Below, piece after piece: positions 1-11,398 of a stretch of DNA of 64,000 nucleotides; the first letter of the stretch is position 1, and each line of letters begins with the position of its first letter. The notes beneath the pieces were generated by a model. That model was not told the origin of the DNA. It saw only the letters and a program-made list of their open reading frames with translations, and ran no database searches. Where the stretch lies: NCBI GenBank assembly GCA_019055375.1, contig JAHQIW010005280.1:248001-312000 (forward strand). Reading direction: 5' to 3'. Source of the DNA: Parelaphostrongylus tenuis (Eukaryota; Nematoda; Chromadorea; Rhabditida; Metastrongylidae). A program made the translations under genes and the position numbers.

Positions 1-100
1 AAAGAAGACGAAAAATTGAATTGAATGCTGGAAGCACTGGAATCTGCACGATGAAAAAAAAACGCCGTGAAACGGGCAATAAGGTGTCTGGAAAGTAAAG
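1..100 (+). repeat. Dispersed repeat fragment cut by the window edge
   Basis: The run with GAAGACGAAAAA followed by a TCTGCACGATGAA-like block recurs near 40438-40530 and 45750-45850, each time as a GAAGAA-rich start followed by GATCC(A/G)CACAATGAA. I see no coding frame. It is a dispersed repeat of unknown class; its 40.4 kb copy lies just outside the large foldback at 38.1-40.3 kb. Confidence 0.4.
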
Positions 101-181
101 CAAAAAAGTACATCATCGCGTATGTAGATGTCTGCTTAATTCAAAAGTTCTTGCTGCAGTTTTTTTAAACTCTACACAACC

Positions 182-310
182 CGTCATCGCATGTGCTGTG
201 CGAATCCCAGCACTTGCATCCGATTCGTTTCTTCGCATCCAATCTGCATAAAAGTTCTTGCATATTTTATGCGCTGTTTTGACTTCTTCTTGAAAATGTC
301 CTCTTTATAA
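182..310 (+). repeat. Dispersed repeat shared with 20600-20760
   Basis: Both copies run through CGTCAT, then CGATCCGTTTCTTCGC-like, CATCTTC/CATCCAATC, a GCGTGTTGTTTCGACTTCTTC-like stretch and CTTTATAA. The match is mosaic and fairly diverged. No protein or RNA function is apparent. Confidence 0.35.
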
Positions 311-2368
311 GCGAGGGAGAGTATTGATCAAGAGCGGTCTTTAAAATTCAAAAGAAGCCAAGCTAGGACATTGCTCAAGGCGTTCGTCAAATGATTGAAG
401 AAGAATATTGAAAGGGTATCGAACCAGCGTTTGTCTCAGCAAATTGCTTCCTAATAGCATGTGATAACATGACCAGCCAATGCGCCATGCCACCCTCACT
501 GCTACAGTTTATGAAATTAGTTTGTCCTGAAATGTGCCGATTATTCGTTGGGGCCGATCATTATTTTTATATCGTAAGAGTCCAACAGAAGTCACGTCGT
601 CAAGTAGAGATTAAGAACCATCTGTGCATTATGCACCGCGAAAAGCCCTAGCACAGCCTATAACTTGATGACACTTCGAGCTGTTACCGTTGTTTTATCT
701 TGAAATTTTAGCGCATGAAACAGAACTGTTCGTCGTCTCTGAAGCACCATTTTAGCAAGTGTAAATGATACAAGCAAAATTCTAGAAAATATGACCCAGT
801 AAGCACTTAAGCATAGAATAAAGAGAGCGGGATACAGCAAAAATGTAAGCATTACGTAGTCATTGTAGAATCATATTGTAACATAGAAAATGAGGAAACT
901 ATTTGTCTTTGTGCATAGCTCTCTAGGCGAATCATGTCATGGACCTCGCTGACGCTACTGGAATATCTATTATGACAGAACAAACAACCTCAAGATAACA
1001 AACATTCCACTGATCTGCAGGGACGACCAGCTGTGTCTAGTGACGGCCTGTCAACGATCTAGCAAGACTAGAGCATGCCTTAGAAGTTCAATGATCATCA
1101 AGAAATCATGCACGAACTCAAATACCTCTATGGAAAAATATTCAGGCGGACTCAATCATTACAGTTTTTGGGACTTCTCAACTGCTCCTCCAAAAAATCG
1201 GACGACTTCTGAAAATGTTTGAATTTTTGCTCTGGTGTTCATCATTTTTCGGCCATGAGATTAAGTACTAATGCTTTTCTACGGATCAAGTGCCTCGTTA
1301 CGACATCAAGCGCAAGTGCGGATTTTGAACGAAAGATAGATAGTGTCATTGTTACTTATTACTAGCCAACGGAATTGCATGTAAATCATGAATCCTTTTT
1401 CTTATTAAGGAACCTCAACTTTTAATGGAATTGAGACCCTAGTTGAAAGGACACATGTAGCGGAAACATGGTTTCACTGATCAGAAGAGATTTCGCGCTC
1501 TGCTAAAAGTGACGAGGTGCTGATTTCCCGTTTCCGCTTACTAACATGACATACATCTTCTGATTTTAGACAGGCCTGTTATAGTTGATGAGTCTATTCG
1601 GCCGGTGCGCAATCAAGTGGCTGGGAAGTACATGCAGGTTATTAAAAGTGTCCCTAACGATTGAGCCTTATGATTTATCTAAAAAAAAACGTCATATTGC
1701 CAGTGATTATGCCATCCAGTCATCAATAAAAAGTTCACTGAGATACCAATGACTAACTAAGTCCAGGCATCATAGAGCGTTAAATCGAGTCTCATTTTTC
1801 TTCAAGCCCAAAGTCTCCAGTTACGGAAGTGTTGGAAAGACGTTGAGGAAAGCATTTGGATTAGCCTCTATTCTTTACTCAGGAGCTACTGGTGTAAGTT
1901 AAACTAATAAGTTGGGACGTCATGTCACTGGAACGACGGAAACCACAGAAAAGCGCTCAGTACAATATCATTGGATTGAAAGAACGAAAAAAGAGCATTG
2001 GAAAGGATGAAGACGGAATTTTATACTAGACTGCACCTTTTCCTTTGGCACAAGGTGAAGAAAGTTGTGAAATTCAGTAAGCCAATTTTCAACACGACCC
2101 AAAATTAGGATTTATTCAGATCATTCATTTTGTCTCGTAAGGAAACCTCGTTAGCGGCAACGTGAATCAAGAATTTGATTGGTTTATTCAAAACAGCCTC
2201 GCGTTAGCGCTATAAAAGGTGAGAGTTTGAAAATCACTAGGAGACGATTGCTTCAGGGGCTAATACACCAATTCAGAATAGAGCGAGTCATAACCAATCA
2301 CTGACTTAATCACGAACATGCAAAGCTTTGCAAAAAACCGTTAAAAAGATTCCATAGAGAGCAGAGTA
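311..2368. other. No gene recognised
   Basis: AT-rich sequence with only short frames broken by stops in all six readings. I see no exon with matching splice sites and no clear repeat copy. It may contain diverged 5' parts of the RTE fossil that becomes recognisable at about 2.43 kb. Confidence 0.4.
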
Positions 2369-2429
2369 GTGGTAACGATCGATAATACGGTGGATAGAAA
2401 GAGCATTTGCAACACCTACCAAATCTATA

Positions 2430-2690
2430 CTAATCATTGTCAAGGTAATCACAAACCGACCCCAGACGGTACAAGTAAAGTTTCCGAAAAGGCATCAGAG
2501 AAAATCGTTCATAATCAATACTCTGATCCCTTCAGTAGCTACGTAGTACTGTCCTCATATAAATATTTAAGGAAGATTAATGTGTCATTAACCAGTTCTC
2601 TCATCCGAAAATCGACGTACGGCCTCGCCTTTGAAAATTTCGTGCAAAAATATGTTTCAGCAGACGAGCATGAACGCATGGAATAGTTAA
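2430..2690 (+). pseudogene. RTE-type LINE fossil, linker before the reverse transcriptase
   Basis: The frame from 2369 to 2686 contains TPDGTSKVSEKASEKI followed by QYSDPF and VLSSYK. This aligns with the PDGT...Y(Y)SDLF...LSSYK stretch of the better preserved RTE copy at 36246-36485. That segment lies between the endonuclease and the reverse transcriptase of RTE-clade LINEs. The following residues are too diverged to read as a functional RT. It is probably the same old insertion as the C-terminal fossil at 5.1-6.0 kb, split by later insertions including the foldback at 3.2-3.5 kb. Confidence 0.55.
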
Positions 2691-3244
2691 TGATAAGTTT
2701 CTTCAACACATAGCAGCACTATCACATAACTGCCACTACCTAGTACGCGTTACTTGTTATTCACAAACCCTCATTTGGCTCATCGTCTGCAGAATTGACC
2801 AAAAATTTGGCAAAGGGTATCAGTGTGATCGATCACTGCTTCGAAAAGAATTCAGTACAATCCACCACGCCCACAGCACAATCTAACTCATTAGCTCGAT
2901 CGAGATATGAGCAAAATAAATCGCTGCGCGCAGCGCGAATGGCAAAGCGGGGCGCGATTTTCATCATTCACTTAGGGTTTTCTCCACCGTCCTGAAACAA
3001 TTTTGGGTTTCTTGTTTTACTTCAACACACTACTATTTGTTCGACACGCTCATATGCTTTTGAGGCATTTATAGCCCTTAACTGTGCAAACGCCAATTAT
3101 TCCACAATCATAGTGCTTTTGGCATTCAGTCAATTCCAATGCGTTTTACGGAGGATATTACCATAAAAAATTACAAATTTTTGTAGATCCTTTCATTATT
3201 ATTTGAGCCAACATGTCATGTGGTCTGGTAAAGGCTCTTGTACA

Positions 3245-3287
3245 GCCCGAGACACGTGTTTCGTCCTTACAGACTCATCAGCCGGGC
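3245..3287 (-). ncRNA. Hammerhead ribozyme, complete core
   Basis: Read on the minus strand: stem I GCCCGG pairs with UCGGGC (one G-U at the junction). The core is CUGAUGA. Stem II is GUCU/GGAC capped by GUAA, then GAAA, then the palindromic CACGUG as minimal stem III, then UC at the expected cleavage point. All invariant core bases are present. A 1-2 bp stem III with a palindromic loop is known for retroelement hammerheads and often needs dimerisation. Activity is not tested. Confidence 0.85.
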
Positions 3288-3427
3288 AGAACCCGTCGTC
3301 TGTCGATCTTTTCATAGTCAGTTCTCTTGGGAGCTCACACTCCTCATATATAGTTATCGACGACCTACGCTTTACACTCTATGTCAGAGAGTGACTGACT
3401 ATGAAAGATCGACAGACGACGGGTTCT

Positions 3428-3470
3428 GCCCGGCTGATGATTCTGTAAGGACGAAACACGTGTCTCTGGC
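3428..3470 (+). ncRNA. Hammerhead ribozyme, decayed copy in the right arm
   Basis: Same layout as the partner at 3245-3287. The core CUGAUGA (3434-3440) and GAAA are intact. The first base of stem II is changed (UUCU opposite GGAC) and stem I has one mismatch (GCCCGG with UCUGGC). Cleavage would be weakened rather than abolished; this is inference. Confidence 0.7.
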
Positions 3471-3814
3471 TGTACAAGAGCCTTTACCAGACCATGACAT
3501 GTTGGCTCAAATAATAATGAAAGGATCTATTGAAATTTGAGCGTGGTCTTAATAAAGCACTCGAAGGAAAGACAGTACTCAGCAGTAATCACAGTGATTG
3601 AAATTTAGAAAAGATAATGGTCAGAAATGATGATGCATTCTGAATCCGATAACAGTACATTAATAACTCTTAATAATTTTTCAAATTAGTGTACTTCAGG
3701 ACTTGGGACCTAGTGTAAAATCATAGAGCATTTTTGCGTTCCAAAAAATCTTTCTACAGAATCCACAGACGTTTTTATGATAATCAGCGTTATAAAAAAA
3801 ATTTGAAAAGAAAG

Positions 3815-4480
3815 GCTACGTACGGCGTTAGCCAAAGATCTGAGCTTTCGAATGATTACTAACACTCTTATGAAAGGTCCCTGTCCAGCGAATGGGATCG
3901 AATATTAATTTCTTCACTGTCTAACGGAAAAGTGCCCAATTTTACTAAATGACTGACAATATAACCCGCTGTAAAGTTTAAACAACGAGTTAATTACACC
4001 GAAAGCAGAACGTTATCCTCTTTTTTATAGTTGAACGTGCTAAAAAAGCTTTTTTTCACAGAAGAAGTTTAGAGTCAAAAGCAACAGTTTCCAGGCTATC
4101 GAATGACTATGAAAGCATATTTAAAATGAGAGAAAATATTCAATGACAGGTGTAATTGAGTTGCTCTTTGCAAGGATGTGATTCTCTCATGGAATATAGG
4201 GAATTTTTTGGCACGTAGTCATTCTTTTTCGAAAATTATCTTCTTAAAAAATTTCTTTGTGATATTCTATGTGTTCGTGATGACAAAATGTCTCTAACAT
4301 GTAGATTCTACTTATCAGTATCGATGGACCCATTGTGTAGTTCATGCGACGGGCAAGCTACATCAGGTGCGAAACGCATTGTTCTTCTTGCTCTTACAGT
4401 GCTCTATAGAACCTTTAAAAAAAACAGCTCAGCCGCAGGATCGTCGAGATTTGTGCTATTGATTAGCATTTGAAAGTTTA
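3815..4480. repeat. Copy of the ATTCGAAAGCTT palindromic repeat family (diverged)
   Basis: Contains GCCAAAGATCTGAGCTTTCG, then AATGATTACTAACACTCTTATG and a CCAGCGAATGGG-like block. The same order recurs at 26250, 53440 and 13080. Later pieces (CTATCGAATGACTATG near 4100, the TTTAAAAAAAACAGC region near 4420) fit the family interior less well. Boundaries are rough and no coding capacity is visible. Confidence 0.4.
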
Positions 4481-5084
4481 GTGAAAAAGCGTTCACAAAG
4501 GCTATCCGAGCATACAAAGGAAATTGAGGCATAGCATCATATTTTTTGTCGCTACAATGCAATAAGAAGATCTTTTCGGTAAGCTAGCGAGTTTTTGAAA
4601 TCACCAAGATTTAGACTTTGATTAGTTATGGAAAGTTTAAGCAGTCCAGGACAAAGCCTTTAAACAACCGTGTACTAGCACAGGCACACGCCGTCTCGAA
4701 CGCGTTAAATTTTTGGAAAAGTACATGAGTTTTCTCCGTCTCACGTTTACTGACGTGAAGAGAAGTTTTGATTTAGTTGCGACATACTTTTTCTTTCGAA
4801 TTTACTCAGCTTACATGACATTGACAATAACAGTTATTCGGCAAACCTTTCGATATCTTCATCTCTTCAAAGTTACAACTGAATAAATTCGAAAAAAAAA
4901 AATTAGACGGTCCAAGTCAATTGACTACAATCTTTCTCTTCATAAGTTGAGACAGATGTGATCAAAAGCCTTAGACAATCTTATTACCTCTGTCTATTGA
5001 AAAGTTACTACTGAGATGGGCTGCCAAAATCTTTCATGAACAGTTCAGTAAAGCAAGAGATTCATAATATGCATTGATAACAAC

Positions 5085-5990
5085 TCGTCAGAGGGATTTA
5101 CCATCACCTTCAAGGGCGTCACTATAAGACTGAAAGTGGCTAGCAAGAGTAAAAACTTGGGAGTAAAAATCGATGGTCAGCAGTCTTTGCATTGTTGATG
5201 ATTCCATGTCTGTAACACCGTAGATACATAAATTGGAAGGAGAAACACTGGTCAATTTCAGCAGCGCCTGCGGTAAAATAATTTCACATTCGAGCCCGTC
5301 TTAAAATTAAAATGGTGCTCATGAAGAGAAGAGATTGCTTTTGTACTGTTCATGTTCAACGAAATGCATGTGGCATAATGGCAGTTTATACGCCTTAGGT
5401 AGACAGATCAACACGATTATCAGCTCAGCTTAAGAATTGAGCAGAAACAAGCGAGCAGCTAAAGAGGTTATGTGATAATCAACGATGCAGTAGGAGCAGA
5501 GCACAGGACATTCGACTCTATACAGTCATTCATAAGCAAATGATTTTTTTCAGCATTCAAAATAAAATTCAAAAACCTGTTTACAATGCCAGCAAAGCGA
5601 TGTGGATGCAAGATCACAGATTCCATTGAACGCTTAACCGAGAAGACAATACTATATTTTTTCTGTAGCTTACAGGTGAGATGAAATATTGACTATCCGA
5701 TGCGCTAGCGATCAGAGGACAGCGCTTTCCTATAACACATATTAGCATGTTGAATATCATGTGGGCCAGTCACGTGCTGCGTGAACCGATAAAGGGCTGC
5801 TGAAACTGAAACTTAGAAACTGGATCTCACGGTATGTCAAGCAGATAGCTAGAAAACTACTGTCATGATAGTCAAAACTCTTAAAAAATGTAATGCTGAA
5901 CGTTTGCCTAGAGCTAACAAGTACTCAGCGAGTTTCATTTAGATGCAACATGAATACACATAGATTCAACTGCTTCTACTTGCACTATCC
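5085..5990 (+). pseudogene. RTE-type LINE fossil, RT palm and C-terminal part
   Basis: Broken plus-strand frames give LGVKIDGQQS (compare [12 protein letters not shown] in the 35 kb copy), then FQQRLR and CGKI. Next come YALGRQIN and ELSRNKRAA, matching YLGREIN...ELSRRKQA. Near 5.63 kb SIERLTEKTIL matches the V(I)ERTVERSML block. Many stops and frameshifts make it an old dead copy. It continues the fossil at 2430-2690; the enlarged gap between the two parts holds the foldback element and a second repeat. Confidence 0.6.
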
Positions 5991-7400
5991 AATGATCAAT
6001 AAGATGATAGGTGAAAGCGATCCCTAAGCAACTCTGTGACAAGTGATAAAAAAGTTAGGTAAAACTGGAAAGATATCAGCGATTTCTAATGGGCTACTAG
6101 CAAGTTAGTAAATAGAGACTCTTCGTCCACAACGCTCTATACGTACTCTATAGTGAGGCAGACGCAGTAATTATAGCCCTCTAAAAGCTTTGTTTTCAGT
6201 TCCTTAAGTATTTTGTAGACCCCTTTGCTTTCATGTCGTTTTGTGAACCGATGAATAGAATGTTTATGTCAAAAAACCAGTTCATTGGATCTTCAATGAT
6301 TTAGTTGCTATAAAAACATTGATTTCATTGCGACATTGAGAGTGCATCAGACGCCGTGGGATGTGCAACGATCAAAAGATTACCCTTCGTATAGAGATCT
6401 GTTGTGAGATCTAGGCCCAGTAAATAATTTGGGCAGCATTATGAACGTGCAGGGGAAGTTCTTGAGGCACAGTGGTTTATGTTGCCAAGGAAGCAATTAT
6501 AGACATCAGCAATCAACTAAGGGCCGTTGAGCTGAATGTTATGCTCAGCACCCTTTGTTGATTTGTCTCGTCAAATTGTGAGCTTAGCAGTATAAACAGC
6601 TCTGTCGGTGTGTCAATTTGCATAGATTTAGAAGTCGTTCTGGCACAGGTCATAATTGCTTTACTCCTGGATTACACTTCGCACTAAATCAGTGTACGCC
6701 TCATAGACCGGAATCAGGAACTCAAAATATGTCGAAGAAAATTTTTCAGTTACACAATGATGAAGCAAAAATACTTCATACGCCAAAATCAGTTAATAGT
6801 CAGCCACTGATGAGAGATAAGAAGATGATGAATTGCTCCAAAAGCTTGGGAACTGCATCACACAGCAGTATAGCAACTGTAACAAATGATCGCATCTCTA
6901 TTAGATGAGATCTCTATAGAGATAGAAAGGCTCCAGGTTTTGACGATCATCATACAAACACAGCACATATTTCATTCGCTTGTTTGTCATTTTAGCATGA
7001 TTTTGCGGCACACCGATTTTTAGAACGATGAGAGTTGTATGCAAACTTACTGATGACGGAGCGTCAAATCTAAGTTTAGAATGTGGTACCAATTGCCAGC
7101 AAACGCTTCGACTTCGATTAAAGTTCCTCCAATCAGACACTATTTATCAAATACGTTTACTTCAGTTTGGACTAGCTCAAAGTCGCTCTGCCTGGTAATC
7201 ATAGTTCCTGTTTGAGAACAAGGAGTAAAGAGTAGTTCTTCGTTCACGTTTACAAATGCAGTAATCAGGGAAATCGAATAACTTGGCCCAGGCTGGTATA
7301 ATTTCAGTACCAAATAAGAGCCGTGAGAATTTAGAAAGTATAATTTCGAATCTCTGGGGACAACGATATAGCACGTGATGTTTCTAAGGTGTTACAATAT
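5991..7400. other. No gene recognised
   Basis: Only short frames were seen (6618-6908 plus, 6901-7140 minus, 7177-7374 minus), without recognisable domains or splice-site support. It may include the far 3' end of the preceding RTE fossil. Confidence 0.35.
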
Positions 7401-7538
7401 ACCCTATGATGTAGAGTGGTGTGCAAAAACTAGCGTCGGTAGTGCAACGGTTAGGACATGCTCCCGGAAAGAGTAAGATTAGGGATCGAATCACTGCTGA
7501 CGCAAGCGTTTTTGGACACCACTCTACATCATTGGGTT
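7401..7538 (+). repeat. tRNA-like sequence inside a short inverted-repeat hairpin
   Basis: The ends GATGTAGAGTGGTGTGCAAA and TTTGGACACCACTCTACATC are inverted repeats. Between them is a tRNA-like block closed by CGTCGGT/GCTGACG. It holds an A-box-like GTGCAACGGTTAG and a B-box-like GGATCGAATC. It is not a sound tRNA gene because the anticodon arm and acceptor end are poor. Other copies: 17330, 22762 (-), 30530, 42533, 47665 and 57795. Confidence 0.7.
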
Positions 7539-7659
7539 TATTGCAACATCATAACACCGAAATAGGAGGTCAAATATAATTATTTCCGTTTCTAAGGTGT
7601 TGTCGTTGTGAAACACTATGTGAGTAATTCTCTAGGTTCATGCAGAAAAAGAATTTAAA

Positions 7660-8640
7660 CGCTAAACGCCGAATAGCGTGCTGACAAGCTAAGAATTTTG
7701 TAATTAATTCTCAAAATTGCCTCCTTTGACTTCTATACATTTGTGAAGTCGCTTGCGAAAATCTCCAAGGATGCTTTGACACGTTTCCACCGTAATTTCA
7801 TTGCAGGCCCGTGTTAAAGCTGTTTTAAGTGCGTTTACGGTAGTGTAACGAGTAGCCGAGACTTAATCCTCCAGTGGGGACCATGCGGAATAATCCATTA
7901 GGTTGATTTTTGGAGAGTTTGACGGTCAAATGTTCCTGTCGTAGAAGCTTGGAGACAACTCTTGCCAGATGACAATCTTTGAGCGAACTGAATGTACAGC
8001 AGCCCTCCTGCTGAAGCGAAAATCCGTCGGCGAAGTGTTGAATAGTCCAAGGCTCTAGTACACTCCGTGAAATTTGCTAGTGATACCTGGCGGTGTTGAT
8101 TTTGACGTTTCCGCTGAGGGAGACTAACGGCGTCTTCTCGGTGACACAATTGCCGGCGCAGACTATCAAAGAGGTCAGAAAATGACTGCAGCCTATGCTT
8201 TTTGCTATTGTGGCCTTCTGTTAATCCTTCTTAAAAAGTTTACGTCGACGAATGTGGGTGGTTTTACGGTGAATTTCTTTTCATCTGTGAAAAGCACCTC
8301 CGACAAAGAGCACCAGCGTACTAATGAGTCATTCGGCGGACCTTTGGCAGCCTTTCTGCTTTTAGCTTTTTGCCCAGAAAGTGATTACGAGCAATCTTGT
8401 AGCTGCGCAGCTTCAGCTTATTGTTTGACAGTGTTTCGGACGCTCCGCTCGCTGATCCCGAGCTTTCCAAGCCATTTTTGCTCATCGAACGCTCCAGATT
8501 TCGCTGAACTCGGCGGCGGATCCAATAAATGTCTTTCGGAGTAGCCGTGGTGGTTAAATGGCGTTTTCCAGAACGGTTCTCAATCCTTTCAATCTCTTTG
8601 AACATTTCATCGCTTTATAAACATTCGCTGGTTTGAAACT
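7660..8640 (-). pseudogene. Tc1/mariner transposase relic
   Basis: On the minus strand the frame at 8605-8321 gives an N-terminal region with IRRRVQRNLERSM, then SYKIARNHFLGKKLKAER, typical of nematode Tc1/mariner DNA-binding domains. After frameshifts, the region near 7910-7700 gives PSNSPKINLMDYSAWSPLE, the hallmark around the last catalytic Asp of the DDE/D domain. ATRYTTVNALKTALTRA and SILGDFRKRLHKCIE then follow to the C-terminus at about 7690. Stops and frameshifts throughout mean no functional protein. Terminal inverted repeats were not located. The tRNA-like hairpin element lies just beyond its 3' end. Confidence 0.8.
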
Positions 8641-10454
8641 AGCCGATTTTAACAATGCTGGGCATTATCATTTCCGCCTTATGCAACTCAGCTACTGTAA
8701 TGCATTGATTTTTAACGAATCTAGACCAAAACTGAAAAAAGAATCCAATAAAATCATTAGCGCTAACAAAAATTTTATATAAGTGCCGAAATTAACAAAA
8801 ACAAAGCTTGCAGAAGCTTTTACGCACCTTGTAGATGTATTTGCCTTACTGATTCAAACATCAATTCCTAGGTGTTCAATAGTGCTTTTTTTCTTCTATT
8901 AATTCTATCTGGAAACACTGCTCTCTCTTTGCTTCTTTTTTTACACTAAGCCAATATTGCAATTGAAGCAGACAATACAGCCCGTTTCTCAAATACAACA
9001 GGTGAGCAACTCCAATAATGGAAGCTCGCTTCTCACAAATAGAATGCAAATGATAGATCTGTCAGAGCAATAATGGCCTGTGTTCTCCAAGAAAAACTTA
9101 CAGGCGAAGGAAAAACGCTATGAGTTGAAAATTCTTCAACACTTTAAGGACGATATGTTTTCCATTGGCCAGAGAAAGCTTTATTTTTGAGAGAGAGATC
9201 TTGGAGAAATCAGGTCTTGGAAAGCTTAAGTCTGCATATTACGATACATGCCATTTCTTAGCATGAAAGCCGACTTTGTGCACTTTGAAACAGTAAATCT
9301 GAGAAAGAATTTCACTAACTGTAAACGGCGAACACTTTCTTTTTTTTCAGTTTACATGACACGATATCGCAATGTTAGATTTTAGTTAATTCTTTCATTC
9401 GATTCTTGTTCTCTTATCCATCATCTGCTGAGGGTTTAGGATTCAAAATTGCTTTGACTAGTGTCCGAGGAGTTCGTTTTCTTTGTGAGTGCTTTCGAAT
9501 ACTGTTCTATTGACCTCAATTATAGTGTGCTGGAAGAGCCGTGCTAAGATGTTACTAATTTCCGTAGGTCCTCTTAAGAACCAGTGATCTCCAAAGATAA
9601 ACCTGTTGCAAATTCCCTGACTCATTAAGGATGAGAGCTTCGGTTTATTTGAGGATAAATCGAGTGATGGTATGATGGGTACTAGAAACCCCCCTGCCAC
9701 TGCGCTTAGCTGCACATCACAGGTGCACATAGAAAGTTGATTCCCAAATATCGTTGACCATTTACAGTCCAACCGCCCAGCATACCTACTGCTATCTTAT
9801 TTTTTTAGGAAATAGAATTACTCCGTCATACTAGACCATATTCATAGTCGGGTAACGTGCCAGCATGTCTTTCCTGACTTAATTTCAACGCCTTCCACCG
9901 AGCACACTTCTGTAAAAATTTTACGAATCCGAAAAGATTTCAGAGGCAATCCCCAAAACCTATAAAGTCATGTATTCTATATAACCACAACTGTGGACAG
10001 CATACTTTTATGCGTGCGCGTTTTTGAGGGGATTTGAATCGAAGAAAACAGTTCTTGCGCTAAAAGACTACACCTGATGACAGAGTGCACCTGTTCCTTG
10101 CAAAGAAATGCTCTAAATCATTCGTTCTTGATTCTAGAAGTCGTCAGGCTAATCTATTTCACATTCCGTTCCATTCAGCTCTTTTGAAACCTCGCTCAGA
10201 ACAAAGCCGGAGTCATTGGAAATAGGACAAATTTCTCGCTTTCTGTAGCCGATATATTGCATATTTTTGCACGGAAAGTCGGGAAGTAAAACAACGACTT
10301 AATGGAAGTAGATATTCGTGTTAAATAGAGTGTCATTTTGAGCCAATTAAAATAGCATGTCACCTCTTGAAGACTGCATCATCTCTTCAATCTCAAGTAA
10401 AACAGTCTTCTCACACCGATCTTTACACTCTTACGAAGAGAACTAACTAGATGA
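8641..10454. other. No gene recognised; one unassigned minus-strand frame
   Basis: Contains a 104-codon minus-strand frame (9458-9772) ending in a stop and containing GDHWFLRGPTEISN. I recognise no domain in it and its flanks lack convincing splice sites. It could be an exon or chance. Nothing else here is supported. Confidence 0.3.
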
Positions 10455-10716
10455 AAAATAGAGCTCTCGGAGTTAATCAATCCCTAAGGGATGTCTCATG
10501 ATTTCGAGTTCATTAGTCATTTAGAGGTGATTGAATGCACATTTAGCAAAATAATGACTAGCGGGGATGGGTGTCAAATCAGAACTGCTGTCGACTTCTC
10601 AGACAAGTGTGATACCAATCGCTAATACCGGATGTTTGGAATACTTGGAGAGCGCGGGATCGAACAGAGGACAACGTACGTGTTGCAGGGCCTCTAACCA
10701 CTCCGCCACTCGTCCT
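10455..10716 (-). repeat. tRNA-derived SINE, minus orientation
   Basis: The 5' head (10716 downward) reads like a tRNA, with GTGGCGGAGTGGTTAGAGGC as A box and GTTCGATCCC as B box. The body follows, with ACTTGTCTGAGAAG and GAGACATCCCTTAGGGATTG, and it ends in GAGAGCTC. The same order is found at 11019-11320, 60661-60960, 19378-19650 (+) and 40553-40815 (+), so this is a dispersed SINE and not a tRNA gene. Confidence 0.75.
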
Positions 10717-10947
10717 AGAGGACTAAATAGTTCGTTCAAATGGTGAATCCACGTATATGGTGGGGAAAGGATACTTTCACCAACTGTTATCGTCGTATAT
10801 TATGTTGTACCTGATATCCCTTCAAACTTTGGCGATCCATATTGTATCATTACGTCCCATTTAGTTTTCTTCACAATCATTCACAAGAAGTACATTAACA
10901 CTTTAGATCATTTTCCACGTTTTTTTCTTTCTCAAGCCATACACGGG

Positions 10948-10950
<3 letters not shown>

Positions 10951-11018
<68 letters not shown>
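10951..11018. repeat. (AT)n microsatellite
   Basis: Nearly pure TA dinucleotides from about 10951 to 11018, abutting the 3' end of the next SINE. Frames across it are artefacts. Confidence 0.95.
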
Positions 11019-11021
<3 letters not shown>

Positions 11022-11320
11022 ATAAAGGATAAAGCTCTTGGCGTTGATCAATCACTGAGGGATGCGCCATGCATTCGACTTCAATTTTTAACTTCGTTTG
11101 AGGTGAATGAATGCATATCTGGCCTTTACAATGACTCGCGGTGGCCTCCCGCTGAACCGACTCAGTGCTGCTTATCCTCCCAGACAAGTCTGAGACCTGT
11201 CTGGTACCAATTTACCGACCCCGGAGGAATGGATGGCTTGGTGAGCCATGAGCGCGAGATCGAACCATTGACCTCGTGTGCGACGCAGAGCACCTCTAAC
11301 TACTGCGCCACATGCGCTCA
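11019..11320 (-). repeat. tRNA-derived SINE, minus orientation
   Basis: One of the two best preserved copies. The tRNA-like head at 11320-11250 has GTGGCGCAGTAGTTAGAGG (A box) and GGTTCGATCTC (B box). Then come GCTCACCAAGCC, GACTTGTCTGGGAGG and GCGCATCCCTCAGTG, ending in AAGAGCTTTATCC. It sits between two AT microsatellites, consistent with SINE insertion at, or seeding of, simple repeats. Confidence 0.8.
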
Positions 11321-11321
11321 T

Positions 11322-11398
11322 ATATATGTATATATATATATATTTATATACATGTATATATATGTATATAGATATATACATATGTATATATATAAATT
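11322..11398. repeat. (AT)n-rich microsatellite with ATGTAT variants
   Basis: TATATATGTATATA-type repeats directly 5' of the SINE head. Confidence 0.9.

Larger units (their letters stand above)
3184..3533. repeat. Foldback element with hammerhead ribozymes in both arms
   Basis: The left arm (about 3186-3325) starts in ATTATTTGAGCCAACATG and the right arm (about 3398-3530) ends in its reverse complement. About 70 bases of spacer separate them. A second copy lies at 47937-48425. Each arm carries a hammerhead motif whose 5'-3' direction points away from the centre, so transcription of either strand yields one ribozyme in sense. No protein is encoded; the frames at 3203-3540 are artefacts of the arms. 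Hammerheads are known from Penelope-like retroelements and retrozymes, but membership in such a family is inference. Confidence 0.8.

Noticed and set aside
11250..11320. tRNA gene on the minus strand
   Set aside because: A and B boxes are present, but the same head plus body recurs several times; it is a SINE, and the cloverleaf is poor.
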